NCBI GenBank assembly: GCA_000149265.1
Contig: CH003244.1
Coordinates: 989,354-1,053,353, forward strand
Origin: Ciona savignyi
Lineage: Eukaryota > Chordata > Ascidiacea > Phlebobranchia > Cionidae
Length of the DNA stretch: 64,000 nt
Reading direction: 5' to 3'
Shown: piece after piece, positions 19,498 through 33,300 of the stretch
How positions within the stretch are numbered: the stretch's first letter is position 1
How the letters are laid out: every line of letters begins with the position of its first letter
Made by a program: the position numbers and the translations under genes
The notes under the pieces: model-generated
Seen by the model: the letters and a program-made list of their open reading frames with translations, nothing else
Databases searched by the model: none
Told to the model about the DNA's origin: nothing

Positions 19498-22400
19498 TTA
19501 ACGAGTATCATTACGATGTTTGATGTCAGAATGAGCAGGGCTTGAAATGATGGTGCCTGGGCATGCAGGGTTCACCCATTCTTTAGATTTGTAAATGTAA
19601 CTGTCTTTTTGACTGTCCACAGCTTTGATTAAGCTTTGTCCGTAAAGAACATACTTGAAAAACTCGTAGACACTCCATGAGATTGCTGTGGACGGCATCT
19701 GGTACAGCATTCGTGCCGTTACACCGCGGAAAAACGTTCTTAAACCGTCAGTTCTGTAAACCATAACTATGGCCTGTCGGAGACCGCGCACAGTGCCATC
19801 GCTGTTGTGCTGCTGTGTGTTTAAAAGTGTCCTGCACACATCAAGTGGGTTTGTCACAAATGCGGCGGCGCCTCCTGCAAATCCTCCACTCATCATATGG
19901 CTCAGAGGGTTGTAGATCCTCTCAGGATTCATCTGTTCCTGGCTAAGTTCGTAAATAATGAAGTGCACCATTTGGAAGGGGACGTTCATAATAAATTGCG
20001 TTGGAAAGCTTCTGTAAAAGGCTTTGAGGCCCTCACTCCTGTAAGTATGCATCATGCAGCTACGGCAAGTGGAGTAGCTTGATCCATACATTTGCATGCG
20101 TTGTTTTATAACTGGGGATATGTGGATTGTTAAAATGGTCACATTTTTGAAAAAAAAATTGATAAATTAGTAGTGCATCATTTAAAGTATGTATTGGTAT
20201 TAGTTTAAAATTACTTATTGTCAGCCTAGTTTTATGTCAAAATTGTAAGGATTAGGAATGCACAATATTGAATTAATAATAGGTAAATTTTATAAAAAAT
20301 AATTAGAATTTAAAATTAAAAAAAAAAATTTCTCATTGCTTTGGCAGATGGAAACTAGTTTATGCATGTGCCCTACACTTGATTATCATGATCAATAAAC
20401 TTCGGGTGATTAATACTTTAGTAAAATTTTGCCAACCTAAAATTATAGTTGTGACCACAAATAGATGCCAATATATTGAATGACAACTGTTTGGAATTTA
20501 CCACTATATACATCTAAGTCTAGCGCACCTAAAATTAATTTGTTGTTGAAAATCGCGTATGATTATGACGTCCCAATAAGACTCAACAAGGAAATTTCTA
20601 AGAATCACATGTCACACCATGCCGTGAGTAAGTAAACTTGCTCTTTTTACAGTTTAAAAGCATATGACGTGATATATTTATTCACAACAATAACATTTAT
20701 TATTACTTTAGCTACATTATAATTTAAAAAAATATGCACATGAGATAGAAATATAGAATGTTTAAAGAAAAAGAAATATAGAATGTTCAAAGAAATATTA
20801 AAAGATTTTAGAATATGATTCATATTTATAATTCTAGATTCATTGTGCATCCCTAGTTGTGAGTGTATATGCAGAAAATCGCAGTTTAGTTAATTCAAGA
20901 AAGTGAAAAAACGCAACAAAATGTCGCATGACGATATACCAGCAAACAGCGTGTTTTATCAAGGGAAATTCCTACAATTCTTAACGAGCAATACCGGATA
21001 TATGTGTGCAAGTCCTGTTTGGAATTGGAATATCGGTTTCTATGAAAATGCACTTGGAAACTCTAAAAAACAATTCATGTGCATTGGTATAAGCAGCCTA
21101 GAGATGTTAATAAATCATTTGCTTTTTGACCCATTATAGACTCTATGACTAGTCTAATGTATATATGTACTAACCTAGTATTAGTTCAATCAACATAGCA
21201 AACTACATATAATCCAGGGGGATTGATTACTACCTACAAGTTAACAGTTACCAGTTAAGAATACATACTGCTTAGATAATGAACAATTAGTAATTAAGTA
21301 GTAGCAATAGCAAATGGTAATTACACTGAAGCAACCAAAGCACACCAATAATTACATACCGTCCGCAGGGTTCATTACAACATCGTGGAATAACGTAGAG
21401 ACTGCGGCGGCCGTTCCTAAGGTAAACTCCAGTTTAATTTTAATTTTATACAAAGATATTAAAGTATAAAATATGCTAATATTGGATCCCAGGTGTGCAC
21501 CTAGATTTTTAATCCTAAGTGATATGTACAAGAAACAAATAATTTTCTGGTAATTTTGTAAACAGTAAAAATGGCCCAATATGTATAATAACAACTAGTA
21601 CCGAAATTTGAGCTTTTGGTGTTATGTACATATAAATATATAAACACAGGACCAATGTTTAATCTAGATATGTCACCAATAAACTAATTTTGTGGATTTT
21701 CGTATATATTCAAACATACGGCTAAAATGTGTGGTTACAAATAATCCAGCTATCTTCAGTTTGATTTTTAACTTTTGGAATTTATATTTGTATTTGCTGT
21801 GGCAGATCGAGATATGAAGACGTGAACCGAGTTTACCCAAAATTGCGCCCGGGCCTGTGCAATCACCAATATATAGCCTACTCATCACAACCAGCTTCTC
21901 AAGCATCCCGGCTGTAAGTTTAAGTGGTTTTAAGTTTTTCCCACATTAGAATATAAGCAAATTGATAACACACTGTAATAGCCTAAGGCAGTTGGCCGAC
22001 ACAAAACATTGTACTTTGAAATACACTAACGTGTTTATATCTATTTTACCAAAGTTTTTTCAATCCTGCAAAGTTACCGTTTGCAATACTGGAGTTCTTA
22101 AATTTTTTCCCATTGATTTTCAGAGTGAGATGGTGCTTTACTTTCTCGTAGCAAGCGAAGTACATGGCATGTGCTGGTCCTGCTCCTACCACCATTGCGC
22201 TCATGCCACGCAGCAGTCGAGCGGCACCTTCACGCTTGGTGATGGTAAAGAAAGCGTCGCGAAGGCCGGAATAATGTACAGTTCGAATACTCTGCATCTG
22301 GGTCTGATGGAAAAGGACTGTTTTAACGAATGTTAATGAAATTACATCGGACTATGTTTTACAATGGTTCACTGGATCGCAAATTGTACTTTCCTTTACT

Positions 22401-24633
22401 TCTCAAGAAGTGGATACAGGTATTCGCTACTACAAAAGCCCGTGGTTGAGCATATGCTTACAAACTATTTGTGTCTGTTCCTACAAACAATTCTTGTGTA
22501 TTCCAAAGTCCTCTCCTAAACTTTCCAAATTTTTTTTACATTCATTGAAAATGCCCAAACAAATGTTCAAAAAGCACAAGAATTATTAACTTATTTTCAA
22601 TGTGACCCTAAAACTTTAATGCAACATGCAAGTGCGTAAACTTTCCACATACTAATTCATTTTCATGATTACAATGTTTAAATTTAAAACGCAACACATT
22701 AAAAATGCAACTGTCGACATGCAGTCTTCTAATGTCTGGTCATGTTAAAGCTTATTAGTCTTTAATGATTCTTCCGTACTTGGAATACTATTGAACATAA
22801 ATCAAGTGTTCTACAACATGATTGCTTTAAAGCTACACCATAGATAAAAAAATGATGATATGATAACAATGTATAATGTACACCTTACCAAAGGTTGTAT
22901 AAATATCATTTTTATATATAATATGTTATATAGAGTAATTGGGTGTCAAACAAGGACCAATACAAATTAACGTTATTCCCTCAACTCTCATCAATCCTGT
23001 CCCACTATAACAACAACCTCATCAATATGAACCGCTTCACATCCTAACTGAGCGTAGTTGAATGGGCCGTTTAATCCTAGTGAAGCATGCAAAGCCAAAC
23101 AACGACCATATTTTTCCTTGCAATTTTCACTATGTGAAGCCGAACATCATCATCAACCCGTAAACCATTTTGATTCGATTTTTTTAAACACATTAATTTC
23201 TTTTATTGCTACACAGCCAATACCCTGCATATTATCTACACAGTCAAGTTTTAAGAATGAAAGCTTTTTGTTTTAATTATTGGTAAACAAACTTTAAATC
23301 CAAATATACCGCAAATCATTCAAATAAAAATGATATATTTGGACCATGAAAAAGTGTGCAAACATAGCTCAAAAGGCATTCAATTGTGTTGCTAAGAGCT
23401 TGAATCCTGGCACATGTTTTTACTGGACTTATAATACTAATACATATTATATTACTGTATAGTGATCAAAAATGTGCGCTTAATATCTTGAACCTGGAGC
23501 TAATTAGTAAAACTGTACCATCATCGATATATGTATATATATAAAAACTCAAAGTAATGTGATTATTATGTGCGGGTATACCTATTTACAAATATTTTCC
23601 TTGTATGGTATGTGGGAATAAATTATATGAAAATGAACTACTATATGCAGATCTTTTACCAGTATCGTTACAAAAAGTTAAAATTTCAAGTTGTTTATTT
23701 TGACTAGAATCAAAAAGAGGTGTGTAAGATCTAAATCTTCCAGTGTTTGCAGATTGTAATGTCGATATAAAATATCAGAGTATTAGTATAGCCTGTATAT
23801 TCATTGGTAATGTGTGATTAAAATGTTCATAGCTCCACAATTTGATATATTAATAGACTGGTTTGAAGGAATGTCTACCAATGCCTTTCCTGGGAACACT
23901 TAACTAACTAATCAAGCGAGTGGTTTTGGTCAAACAACCTTTTAACTGACAGTCAATAATTTACCAGACTAAACTGTGTGGACATGTAGTATAATAAAGT
24001 ATCATTCTATACACGTCACTACATACACAAAATTTTTAATTCTTATTAAAATTCTTAATTTTGTGGCGAGCATTAACACACACAGACTAACAAATTGGAT
24101 ACTAAACCTTATCTTTTTGTTTGTGAACGTTAGTGTAATTTGTATGGAAACTACCTGCAATTCAATACATGTTTCTGTGATGGATGAATTGTTCTGCCAG
24201 TAATAGCACGAAAACACTCTAAAAATGCAGACCTTGTCTATGTTAAGTGAAACATTTTTCAGCTGTACATATTGCAGAGAATCTAGAATCATTGAATTTT
24301 ACTTAAATACGTTACCAATAGATACCGGAACTTCATGCCAATAATGATTAATCAGCGAAAGAAGGTTGTGCAATTTATTCCGTGTAATTGCATGACCATA
24401 ATTCCCAAATGTGGGAGCCGCGTTATAACCCGATATTTAATACTTTTGAATATACTCCATAAAATGAGCACCTTGACGCAGTCAATAGGGTACATGGCAG
24501 CGTGCTCCATTACCCCCGCAGCAGCCCCGGCTAACATGTGGGTAGCCACTGGCCATTCAACGGGTAGCGCATCATAATCACTATTGTCCATGTTATGCAA
24601 ACAGTTTGTTGGAAGATCCGTAGATAGTGACAT
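19498..24633 (-). CDS. SLC25A28/37: Mitoferrin, mitochondrial iron carrier, four exons
   Basis: Mitoferrins (SLC25A37 and SLC25A28) import iron through the mitochondrial inner membrane for haem and Fe-S synthesis. Exons: 24472-24633 (ATG at 24633), 22078-22303, 21360-21416, 19498-20111 (stop TAA at 19498-19500). Phases agree and give a 352-residue protein, within the human range of 338-364. The three carrier signatures are present: YPIDCVK (48-54), NPADVIK (145-151) and NPLDVCR (236-242). Mitoferrin-specific stretches are [14 protein letters not shown] in repeat 1, [14 protein letters not shown] in repeat 2 and [18 protein letters not shown] near the end. The single vertebrate-like gene is probably a co-orthologue of both vertebrate paralogues. 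Introns of 0.7-2.2 kb show no recognised element. Confidence 0.93.
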
Positions 24634-27577
24634 CCGTGTTCAAGACCACCTTCTTTGAAGTTACGAGCAAATCAATTTTTCTAATTACTAACAACTCTAA
24701 CATTACTGAGGATGAAAAAAATAGGATTTTTGCTGTAAACAATCTAGATAAAACATATACTAAAATGTAATATTGTACACGTAAAATCTACATAGGTACC
24801 CATTCACTTTAATACAGGAGTGGTCTTAATGTACCTTGACATGTTTAATTACAAACTCGGTGTTATACATAACTAAATGGAAATACCCATGTTCGGTGTA
24901 ACAGACGCTACATTTGTTAAACCCTGTCAATCATGTCATAGCAAATTGACTAAAACATTACTAAAAACTGCTTACTACAACACCACTATTTCTTGTACAT
25001 ATTAATTTACAAGTATTATTTCTTATTTTCTATGTTTTATAGTATATGCACTGAATATTCTTAAATTTTTAACATAGCCAAACTATGGGTATTTTCTACC
25101 ATTTTAAAACAATTTGATCTGTTTACGCAATTTACCGGGCATTAAATAAAAGAATTTTTTCCGCTTTTTTCTAAAGTTCTAAATATATGGTTTAACATTC
25201 TCTACTTAGCTATCAAAGCATAGGTTAGGCTATATACATATGCTTTAATAGCATGAGATAAGTTTTCCCATAGGGAATGGGAAAATTACAGTTGTACACC
25301 ACATGCAATCAAGGGTATACCTTGTGTCTAGAGGACGATTAACAAAGCCTTATTTAGTGTATTTGTCATTGCTGCAATTATCATGTGGGACCACCAGCCC
25401 TTATTTTTATCTATTAATGTGTAATAATAAGTCGTATGTTTTACAGCACAGTGAAGTATTTATTTTAGCCCTTAGTAGAGTTGCAAAACTAATGCAATTT
25501 CAGTTTTGTGTTATATTTTTAATATTACATAATTTGACCCATTTAAATCCAATGGATAAAGACAATACAGGTTTAGTGCACTTCTCAACAATACAACCTA
25601 TAATATCCTGGTTTAGTGCAACAAACAGGAATTGGGTTTGGAGAAGTCACACTTAACCACAGCTGGTAAAACTGCTTTTTATTTATAATAAACACACTTC
25701 GGTGACAATCTCCACATGGATATAGTTGTGGATAATGCCTATGTATTTTTCACATTTTATGTTTAACAATTTTGAAAATATGACTAACCAGTACAATAGT
25801 ACATGACTTAAAATTATAACTTGTCCCCAGCATTAAACTACAAGCATTTTTAAAGTAGTACCAGTATACCAATACACATAAATGACGAAGTTAAAACATA
25901 AATGAAGAAGTTAAGTTTAACACAGATGATAACTAATAGTTTGTTTTGTTTCAACCTATCAATCAACTGGCTTCAAGCTGGATCCGCTTAGTGCGTTGCA
26001 TAATAACAACCACGTAGTCAATTCGCTGGTTTCGTTCCTATCTTTCGGCTTAATGCCGATGTTTTAATTAACTGAACTAATTGACCGGATACTATTTACT
26101 CAGGGTGTATTCACAATCCTCCTTTGTCCAATTAATTGCTGATTTAAACTCAATATGGAAAGTATGATGCCAAGATCTTGATTGTACAATATTAAATTGT
26201 ATAATGGTAAACATATGTGCAAGTACTCATTTATTTTAAAATATTACATTAAACTAGAAAATTTTGAAAACCTCATCCATAACGGACCACAGACCAATTT
26301 CCAGCACAGCAACAAAAACAGGCATGTGATCTGTAAACGTGTGGGAAATTAACCAACCAGCTGTATATTATCTAGGTAGAAATGCACTGAAAAAGCAGGA
26401 CATATGCAAACACACAAACCTTAAAATTGATTAAAACTTTAAAATACTAGTACATCTAAAATAGAAAAATACAGTTGGGTTCTAGATTACGCAAAGCTTG
26501 AAAAACTCACGGTGACATTACGATTTTTACAACTGAGCAAACAATTCGCTCGGACGTGGAAACAGGCTTACGGCTAAATTCTACAACCTAATTTAAAAAC
26601 TAAAGATTAATTAAGTTATCTGTTTACTTGGTTAACAAATTTTGGCGGATGAACTGTCACAGTCAAAAATACCTACAAAATAAAGAAAACCTTGTCATTA
26701 TTACAGAACAAACGTTACTTCAACTCGACTCGCGTGGCGCGCAGATTTGTGACGTCACGTTGTATAAACCAACCCCATGATTCAGCAGTTCCCCTAGTTC
26801 TCGCTCCTAATCGGTAGCGTGTTCAGTTTACTATCATTCTTGAATATATATTTTGTTTATTTATTTTAAATTTGTTACTGCTTACATTTGCAAATGCCAT
26901 AAACATTGCATTACACATGAATATCGTTCAAGATTTTCATTTTATTTGTTAGCGCTAAACATTATTTTGTCACGCATATTTTTGTTTTTTAAGAGATTAA
27001 AATAATTTATTTAAACAACCGAAAACATTATATATTGCTTGAAGTATAAAATACTGCAAGATAATAAAAAATATTCAGTTAAAAATCACCTGGTATCTAT
27101 TTTAACTTTTTCGTTTCGTATAGAAATAATACAAAACTAAACTGAATTTTCCTACTTGATTTTGTGTTCTTCTATTTTTAATCTTAACATGGAACCTACC
27201 ACAAAAATTCGTGAAATTTATTTTGAACCTTGGATCTGCAACCTAATCCAAAAACCCTCCAACTCTTAAATTTTAAGCTGGTACCCATTCGTACATCGGG
27301 AACTTTTTCCCAACAAAAACACGTAGGAGATGCACAATCAACATATTTATTTTAACGAAGCACTGCTCTACTATTAAAAAACTTCACAGCTAGACGAGAA
27401 TAACGGTTCGCAGCCTAGCACATGCTGATTTTGGACCAATTGTACAAACATTGGGGAATCACCAATATTGTTACTCAGCAAAATACTCATTTAAGTAACC
27501 TACCATGACTAAGAGAATGCCGATAGCCAGTTTCGATCCATCATTAACGTATATTAATTGGTTATACGCCATCTATA
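24634..27577. other. Intergenic region upstream of mitoferrin
   Basis: About 2.9 kb, AT-rich, with one decayed SINE near 25960-26100. A short GC-richer patch at about 26730-26775 contains the palindrome TGACGTCA (CRE-like, near 26750). No convincing coding exon was found. The 25303-25656 plus frame is hydrophobic and unrecognised. Confidence 0.5.
25960..26100 (-). repeat. Strongly decayed SINE head
   Basis: The minus strand reads CCGGTCAATTAGTTCAGTTAA, then GCCGAAAGATAGGAACGAAACC and CTACGTGGTTG. This follows the order of the SINE head (GGTTAAG, CGAAAGGTTGCAGG, GCGAAACT, AGTCGGTTGTG) at low identity. Confidence 0.4.
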
Positions 27578-27878
27578 ATTATTACAGAACCGTTTTGGAT
27601 TTAATGTATATTGTAGTAAAGAACGGCTGTCGTTTTTTACGGATAAAAGTGGATGGATCATTCGTCAGTTTAGGCCGGGTATAGGTCTGCGGTACATGTG
27701 AACGGAAGCAACTTTTATATCGCTGCACAGAGGCAGAATAGGCTGTGTGAGAATATTCATTAAATACATTTTCGTCAACACATTGGCAGCAAATTGCTTC
27801 CTTTCCACTGTTTAAATTCTTCGGAAATTCGTTATTCTTTAATTCTTGTGGTGTAGGCCAAGTTGCACCTGGTTTCAA
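27578..27878 (-). CDS. Unrecognised candidate terminal exon
   Basis: An open minus-strand frame encodes about 100 residues. It starts within NPFFLKPGATWPTPQEL and ends at TAA near 27580. It has no in-frame ATG, so it could only be an internal or last exon; an AG directly before GTGCAACTTGG is a possible acceptor. The composition is hydrophilic, with several Cys and aromatic residues, and looks more protein-like than nearby frames. I found no companion exon. Function unknown; it may be chance. Confidence 0.25.
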
Positions 27879-28814
27879 AAAAAATGGGTTAACTCGATAT
27901 ATACCTTGATTTCAATAAGCTAGATACCAAAAGTATAATTGATGACACGCCAGTGGGACTTTATTTCTAACCAACATGTCGACATTGTTAGGGCTAGATT
28001 TTTATCCAATTTGTTATAAACTAAAATCTTAGATATCTTAATTCCGTTAATTGTAGACACAGAGGTCCATCCAGAACCTACACTTGTATTTCGCAGTATT
28101 TCATTTTCCCTTTAACCAAAACTGCAGCTGTGGCAACCAGATCAGTGCAATTTTCGTTTTATGTGGTGTGACTCTAGTTCTAGTAGCATTGTCACACATA
28201 ATAAAGAAAATAAAACTTTTAAGTTCGTACAATAATCGTAAATACGACACTACTTCACCTCAAATTTTTGATTGAGTGGTTCGATAAATGGTGTATTTGG
28301 AATTTAGTAAGAACGTCACAAAATATTTAGGTTTAATACATCGCGAAATGGCCAGACGATGTAGCTCCGGCTAACTTATTAACCCAACTACTCTTCAGCA
28401 CGCAGTCAGCTTTCTTGTATTTTTTCTTCGACGAGCAGAACTGCAAAACCCAGCAGACCTTTCAGGAAAATGACGACATACTACTCCGCCAGTTCCACTT
28501 CTGTTCTTCGCAGTTGCTTCTGTTTCATAATAATCCAGAGAAACGTCCCTATATACTTTTTTCCTTTATTTATATCTATAACCGCTAAGGTACGCTTGGT
28601 TTTCGGCATCTTTTTTAGGATTTGTTGGTTGCTGCAAAAAGAATCCCCTTTTGCAACACTAAGCTATAATCGTTATGGTTTCGCTCAAATTGCTCGTTTA
28701 GGTTTCTGGTAAAAGCGGCAGGTTTAAGAATTCAGATATTCTTCCCGTGAACTAAAATACTCGGGAGAGTTATTGTCTGATTATCTCGCGAATAAACATA
28801 AGGAAGCGTTGTCA

Positions 28815-29070
28815 TACAAGTAGTCTTCCGTTTACCTAGCACCCACCATTGCGTTACCAGAGCTATTGCAGTTTTTTTATAACCGCTGGAAACGTTCCTT
28901 TAGTTTTAGTATAATCCATAAATCCTTTAGAGTTGGACGATGTCCGAATTCCGATCAGTGTCCTGCGCAAGGACACAGCCGTCTGGTTAGCCGTTAGTTT
29001 TAAACCGTCACATTTTGGTTGCTGACAAAAGACCGCCATAACCGGTTGAGCTATCCGGTCAAAGAATGCT
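28815..29070 (-). repeat. Diverged SINE copy
   Basis: On the minus strand it contains CCGGATAGCTCAACCGGTTA, then GGCTGTGTCCTTGCGCAGGACAC, and at its 3' end AACTGCAATAGCTCTGGTAACG and CAATGGTGGGTGCTAGG. These follow the SINE order with substitutions. The open minus frame at 28863-29090 is an accident of this copy. Confidence 0.65.
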
Positions 29071-30334
29071 TCATGTGTGACAAGTGACAACCCGTAGATT
29101 TGGATTCAGCACCCACAAATTGTATAGAACCACAAAACATTGTGTACAAGCTAAATCACGCTTCATCAAGTAATCAAGATTACGCCACCGGACTATCAGA
29201 TCACACAAATGACTGTGCAAACTGTAACAATAGTAACATTGTGACGTCATTTACAAAGGAGAATTTTATATTACACAAAAACAAGAAACACCTATCGCCG
29301 CGGTATTTTATTTCTTATTATTCACAGCCCCTGTAGAACTCGTCACTATTTTAAAGCGTGCTATTAAGAAAGTCCCATACGACTGGCGTTTTCACCGGTT
29401 TCTTACTTTTGTAATATTTAAGATGTGACCCTTGTATAGCGTACTCAAACTTTTAGGCTGAAGCAACTTAACCGATGCCGCTAAAGTGTAAATCTTCGTA
29501 TACTGAGTTGCAATTGGCAATTAAAAGGTAAATATACGGTCGTGTGGCCGAATGGTTAACGCAAGCGATACATGTATCGAATTGTATGCAAAAACGTATT
29601 AAGTACAACAAGCCAATCAAAGGTACGACACATAGCCCGGGTAAAAAGGCTACGATAAATAATAGAGCACGTACGGTTACCCTGGGTATGGTGATACACA
29701 GGTAGATGGTTATAACTGGTAAACATACAGACACAATTTCGGTGTACAATAAATTTGAGTAGCCGTACGGATAATTATCTTAAACCTTGCAGTTAGGACT
29801 ACCGAGTACAGTAAGCTTTGTATATATATTAACTATGTTCGAATTCTCTAAATATAACTAGACGAAGAAGATTTTCGTTCGAAACACAACCCAATTTCGC
29901 ATTGCCCAATGAGCGTCGACAAGTTTTTTCCCTGCTGAAATAGTTGGGTTAGGACTAATCTACAAAATGTTTACACAATTCAAGTTCAAAATTTCCCCAC
30001 AGAACACAGTATACAATTAATTTGTTGTATTAAGTGGGTTGGGTCATTATAAGATAGAACGCTTATGTTAATCCTTAAAGGTGAGATAAAGAAGGCGTCT
30101 AACAATGACAATCTTTAAATTACGTAGTAACCACAGCTGGGTGCAGTGTGTGGTATATGAACCTAGGAGGGCAAAAACTATCATTTTAATCTGCTAGGTG
30201 GTCTTCTATTAGGTGCCATAATACAATCTGTCATTCCAGTAGAATATAAAGACCAGTTAAAAACTTGTCTGGCTAATGCATTTGTTATAACGAATGTTTG
30301 TTTTCTATTATATACAAATTATCTTACTTATTTC
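29071..30334. other. Intergenic region with a tRNA-like half
   Basis: No gene recognised. At 29541-29572 the sequence GTCGTGTGGCCGAATGGTTAACGC resembles the 5' half of a tRNA-Ser/Leu or a SINE head. No matching 3' half with a T-loop follows, so it is not called as a tRNA gene. Confidence 0.4.
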
Positions 30335-33300
30335 CTAGTTTACAGTAAGAGTTGCATCGCTTCGTACTACGCCTACTTCGTTCGAAGCTTCACATACGTA
30401 ATATCCGATGTCGTATGAAGTCACACTGTCCACCGTTAACCAGGTGGTAAGTTGGTATTTGGCCGGACCTCCTCGAATCTTAAAATCAAATATATGAAAT
30501 TACAATAAAATGTTTTTTTAAAAAGAGAGCTTTTTAGCTAAAAGTGGAAAAAGTTATGCCATGCATCAACGATAGTTATTAAAAAATACCTATCGAATAT
30601 GCAACTCAATGCGTTGCAGTCAACCAAAAATGTCGTTTTTACATTTTTAGCATATTTTAGTAAAAAACTAGTGTGAACAGCTGTAATGTGAACATATCCT
30701 ATAAAGTTTAAATGTGATTTTGGAAGTCTTACATATATTTTACTAGTAGATTAGATTCGCTTTACAGTTAAAATTGTACAATGGGGGTTTTATGACAAGC
30801 TATATACATATGATATTATATTAGCAAAATAGCCGTAAATTTGCAAAAAAAAACTAAAATCATTTTTAATTGAAAAATAATTGTGTTTAAAACAATATTT
30901 TTATTTTCCTGCGGCACATCTAGCATTGTCTTGCGGCACAGTAGTGTGATGTGTCACACGGGTTGCGGAGCATTGATTATGACCATGTTAGTTGTTACTA
31001 CTCCTATCAAACAATCATAAAAAAACAAAAAATTATTAATGTGAAAAAGTCTGATATTAAACCTGTGTTATAATATTTCCGTTAAATCCTGGCAACACTT
31101 CTTCTGCGTCATCAACTGATGACCTCAGTTTTCTCTTCCACCGTACTTCCGGAAGTGGAAACCCTATGACTTCACACCGGTATGACGCAATTGTACCTAC
31201 GTCACTGGTGATGTCAGTGGGAGGGAATTTGATAAGAGGAACTGGGGAAGGAAGATAAAAAAACAAGGATAAATATAGACTGCTCATACAGCATAAAAAC
31301 ATAAAACGAGATTTTTTGGAGGGAAATTATAAAAAACTCTTAGAAGGCAAATTATGCTATTACCTATTAGTTTCTAATATACGACTGAGAAATTCTTGCA
31401 CGACAGCTTTATTTGCGAAATCCGTACAAAGTATTTCTAACGGTGGTGTGACTTTGATTTTAAAACAGTATGGTTTTAACCTTATACTACCACATGTTTT
31501 GGCAAAAATAAGTAGTGCCTAAGACGTATTCAAATATTAATCAGCCATTATTTTTCATTAGTGCAATTTTAATTTTAATTGGTGTTTACTAGTAATATTT
31601 TCATTTTCGAGCAGTAAAAAATTCTAGGTTAATCCACTCTAACTCATTCCATACCATTTAAAAGCAAATTATTTATACCTCTATGACGTCACATACCAAT
31701 AAGAAGCAATGTATTTAAATTATGCCGCCAGAATTTATGCTTCACCAGTCAGCAATAAGCCACTGTGTATCTTTCACCGCAAGTTTAAATTTGTGGGTAA
31801 TTTAAACCGCCTTCTTGAGTAGCCTACCGGTAATGAAAGTCGTCCATTACCTTTCAAAGTAAACTGCGGCAAAGAGTCTGGCCGCAAAGGTAGTTTTGCT
31901 TTCAAAGGAAAAAGTAAATTATCTACCCAGCTTTCATATTTTAAATCTATGAACCCGCGCCAGCAATGTGATATTGATATCCCGCGTGATTATAGGGCAG
32001 TTTTTTTATATTTATTTAAATTGATATGTTGAAAAAGACTTTTTCTCTAAAGCCCACACACAGTACTGGTAATACCATTACCACGATGGATTTATTTTAA
32101 AGTAGCGTCAACTGCAGGGTAAAATGTATGCTCATAGATTAATTATGCCACGTTGACAACACATCACTGTTTATCAGGAGATAATTTCATGGCGCCTCAA
32201 ACCGTAACTGTCAAGTTGCTAATACCGACACTGTCAAGTGATCATTTCTCTTAATTTGGGCAGAGTAATCGTGTTGACAGAGCGTTATCTGAGGCGTAAC
32301 TAAGTGCACCAGACAGACGTTTCGTCACCTAATTTGACCCTACGACCCGATGAACTTTAACCCACAAACGACTGTGATTGATATCAAATACATATAAAAC
32401 TTTTATCTTTTAAGCAAAGAAACAGTTTACACTAATTCAACCCATGTAATTGCTTATTCAAACGACCAAGTCCAAAAATACTACAATGAATTCGACCAAA
32501 TGTCGGCAACTTATGACACCTGAACAAGGCTCTTTACAATACTTTAGCCCAGGGGTGGGCAACATACGGCCCGCGGGCCGGGTCCGGCCCGTGAAGGGAT
32601 TTTGACCGGCCCTCGGACTGTATCTAACCATAACCTGTAATGTGGCCCAGGTCCGGCCCGCTGTCTATTTCTAACCATCTTCTGTAGATGGTCCGACGCA
32701 TTAACAAGACCAAGCTACGTTCCAGTCTAAATGATGTTCACATTCTTTAATGAGAATTTCTACACCTAACTTACAGCCCGAGATTAAACAACTTGTTGAC
32801 AACTTTAATCGACCACAATTTATGTCTTATTGTTTAGAGTACAATTTTAGTAGGCCTACATTATGATAAATTCATTATGTGCTTTTTTGGTCTAAATTTT
32901 ATGTTAAGTTTAAACTTAACTTTAAGCATGATTTATAAACTTCTTTCTTGCATTAGTGAATAAATATGTTGTTAAAATAATAAATATTAATTATCTAATA
33001 ATCCGGACCGCCAATGACTTCATTTTTTCACATCTGGCCCGCCGACAAGAGAAGTTGCCCACCCCTGCTTTAGCCCGTTAGTGTTTAATGGGCCGTTCAA
33101 ATTGACAGTCATGTCTGTTTAGCCGCACTTAGCGCTTCCGGCATCTTGACTATGTCAGAGGGTTTTAGACTAAAAAATATGCAAACAAAAGAAATAGTAC
33201 GTATTATAAATATGCTAATCCTGGGAAAACATTGCTTTTTAAACCGGGATATAAAATTACGCATATCGCTGGTAATTATATCAAAACTAGCCTTGATATA

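Noticed and set aside
20903-21139. 78-residue plus frame in a mitoferrin intron
   Set aside because: Antisense to the gene, no similarity and no splice signals.
25303-25656. 117-residue plus-strand frame
   Set aside because: Hydrophobic, no recognised domain, in AT-rich DNA with no splice or start context.
26740-26775. TGACGTCA followed by TATAAA as a promoter
   Set aside because: No plus-strand gene follows, and on the minus strand the order is wrong for mitoferrin, which starts 2.1 kb away.
29541-29600. tRNA-Ser/Leu-like sequence
   Set aside because: Only a 5' half is present; no T-arm or acceptor closure could be formed.
29468-29749. Hydrophobic 93-residue minus-strand frame
   Set aside because: Overlaps the tRNA-like sequence and has the composition of chance AT-rich translation.
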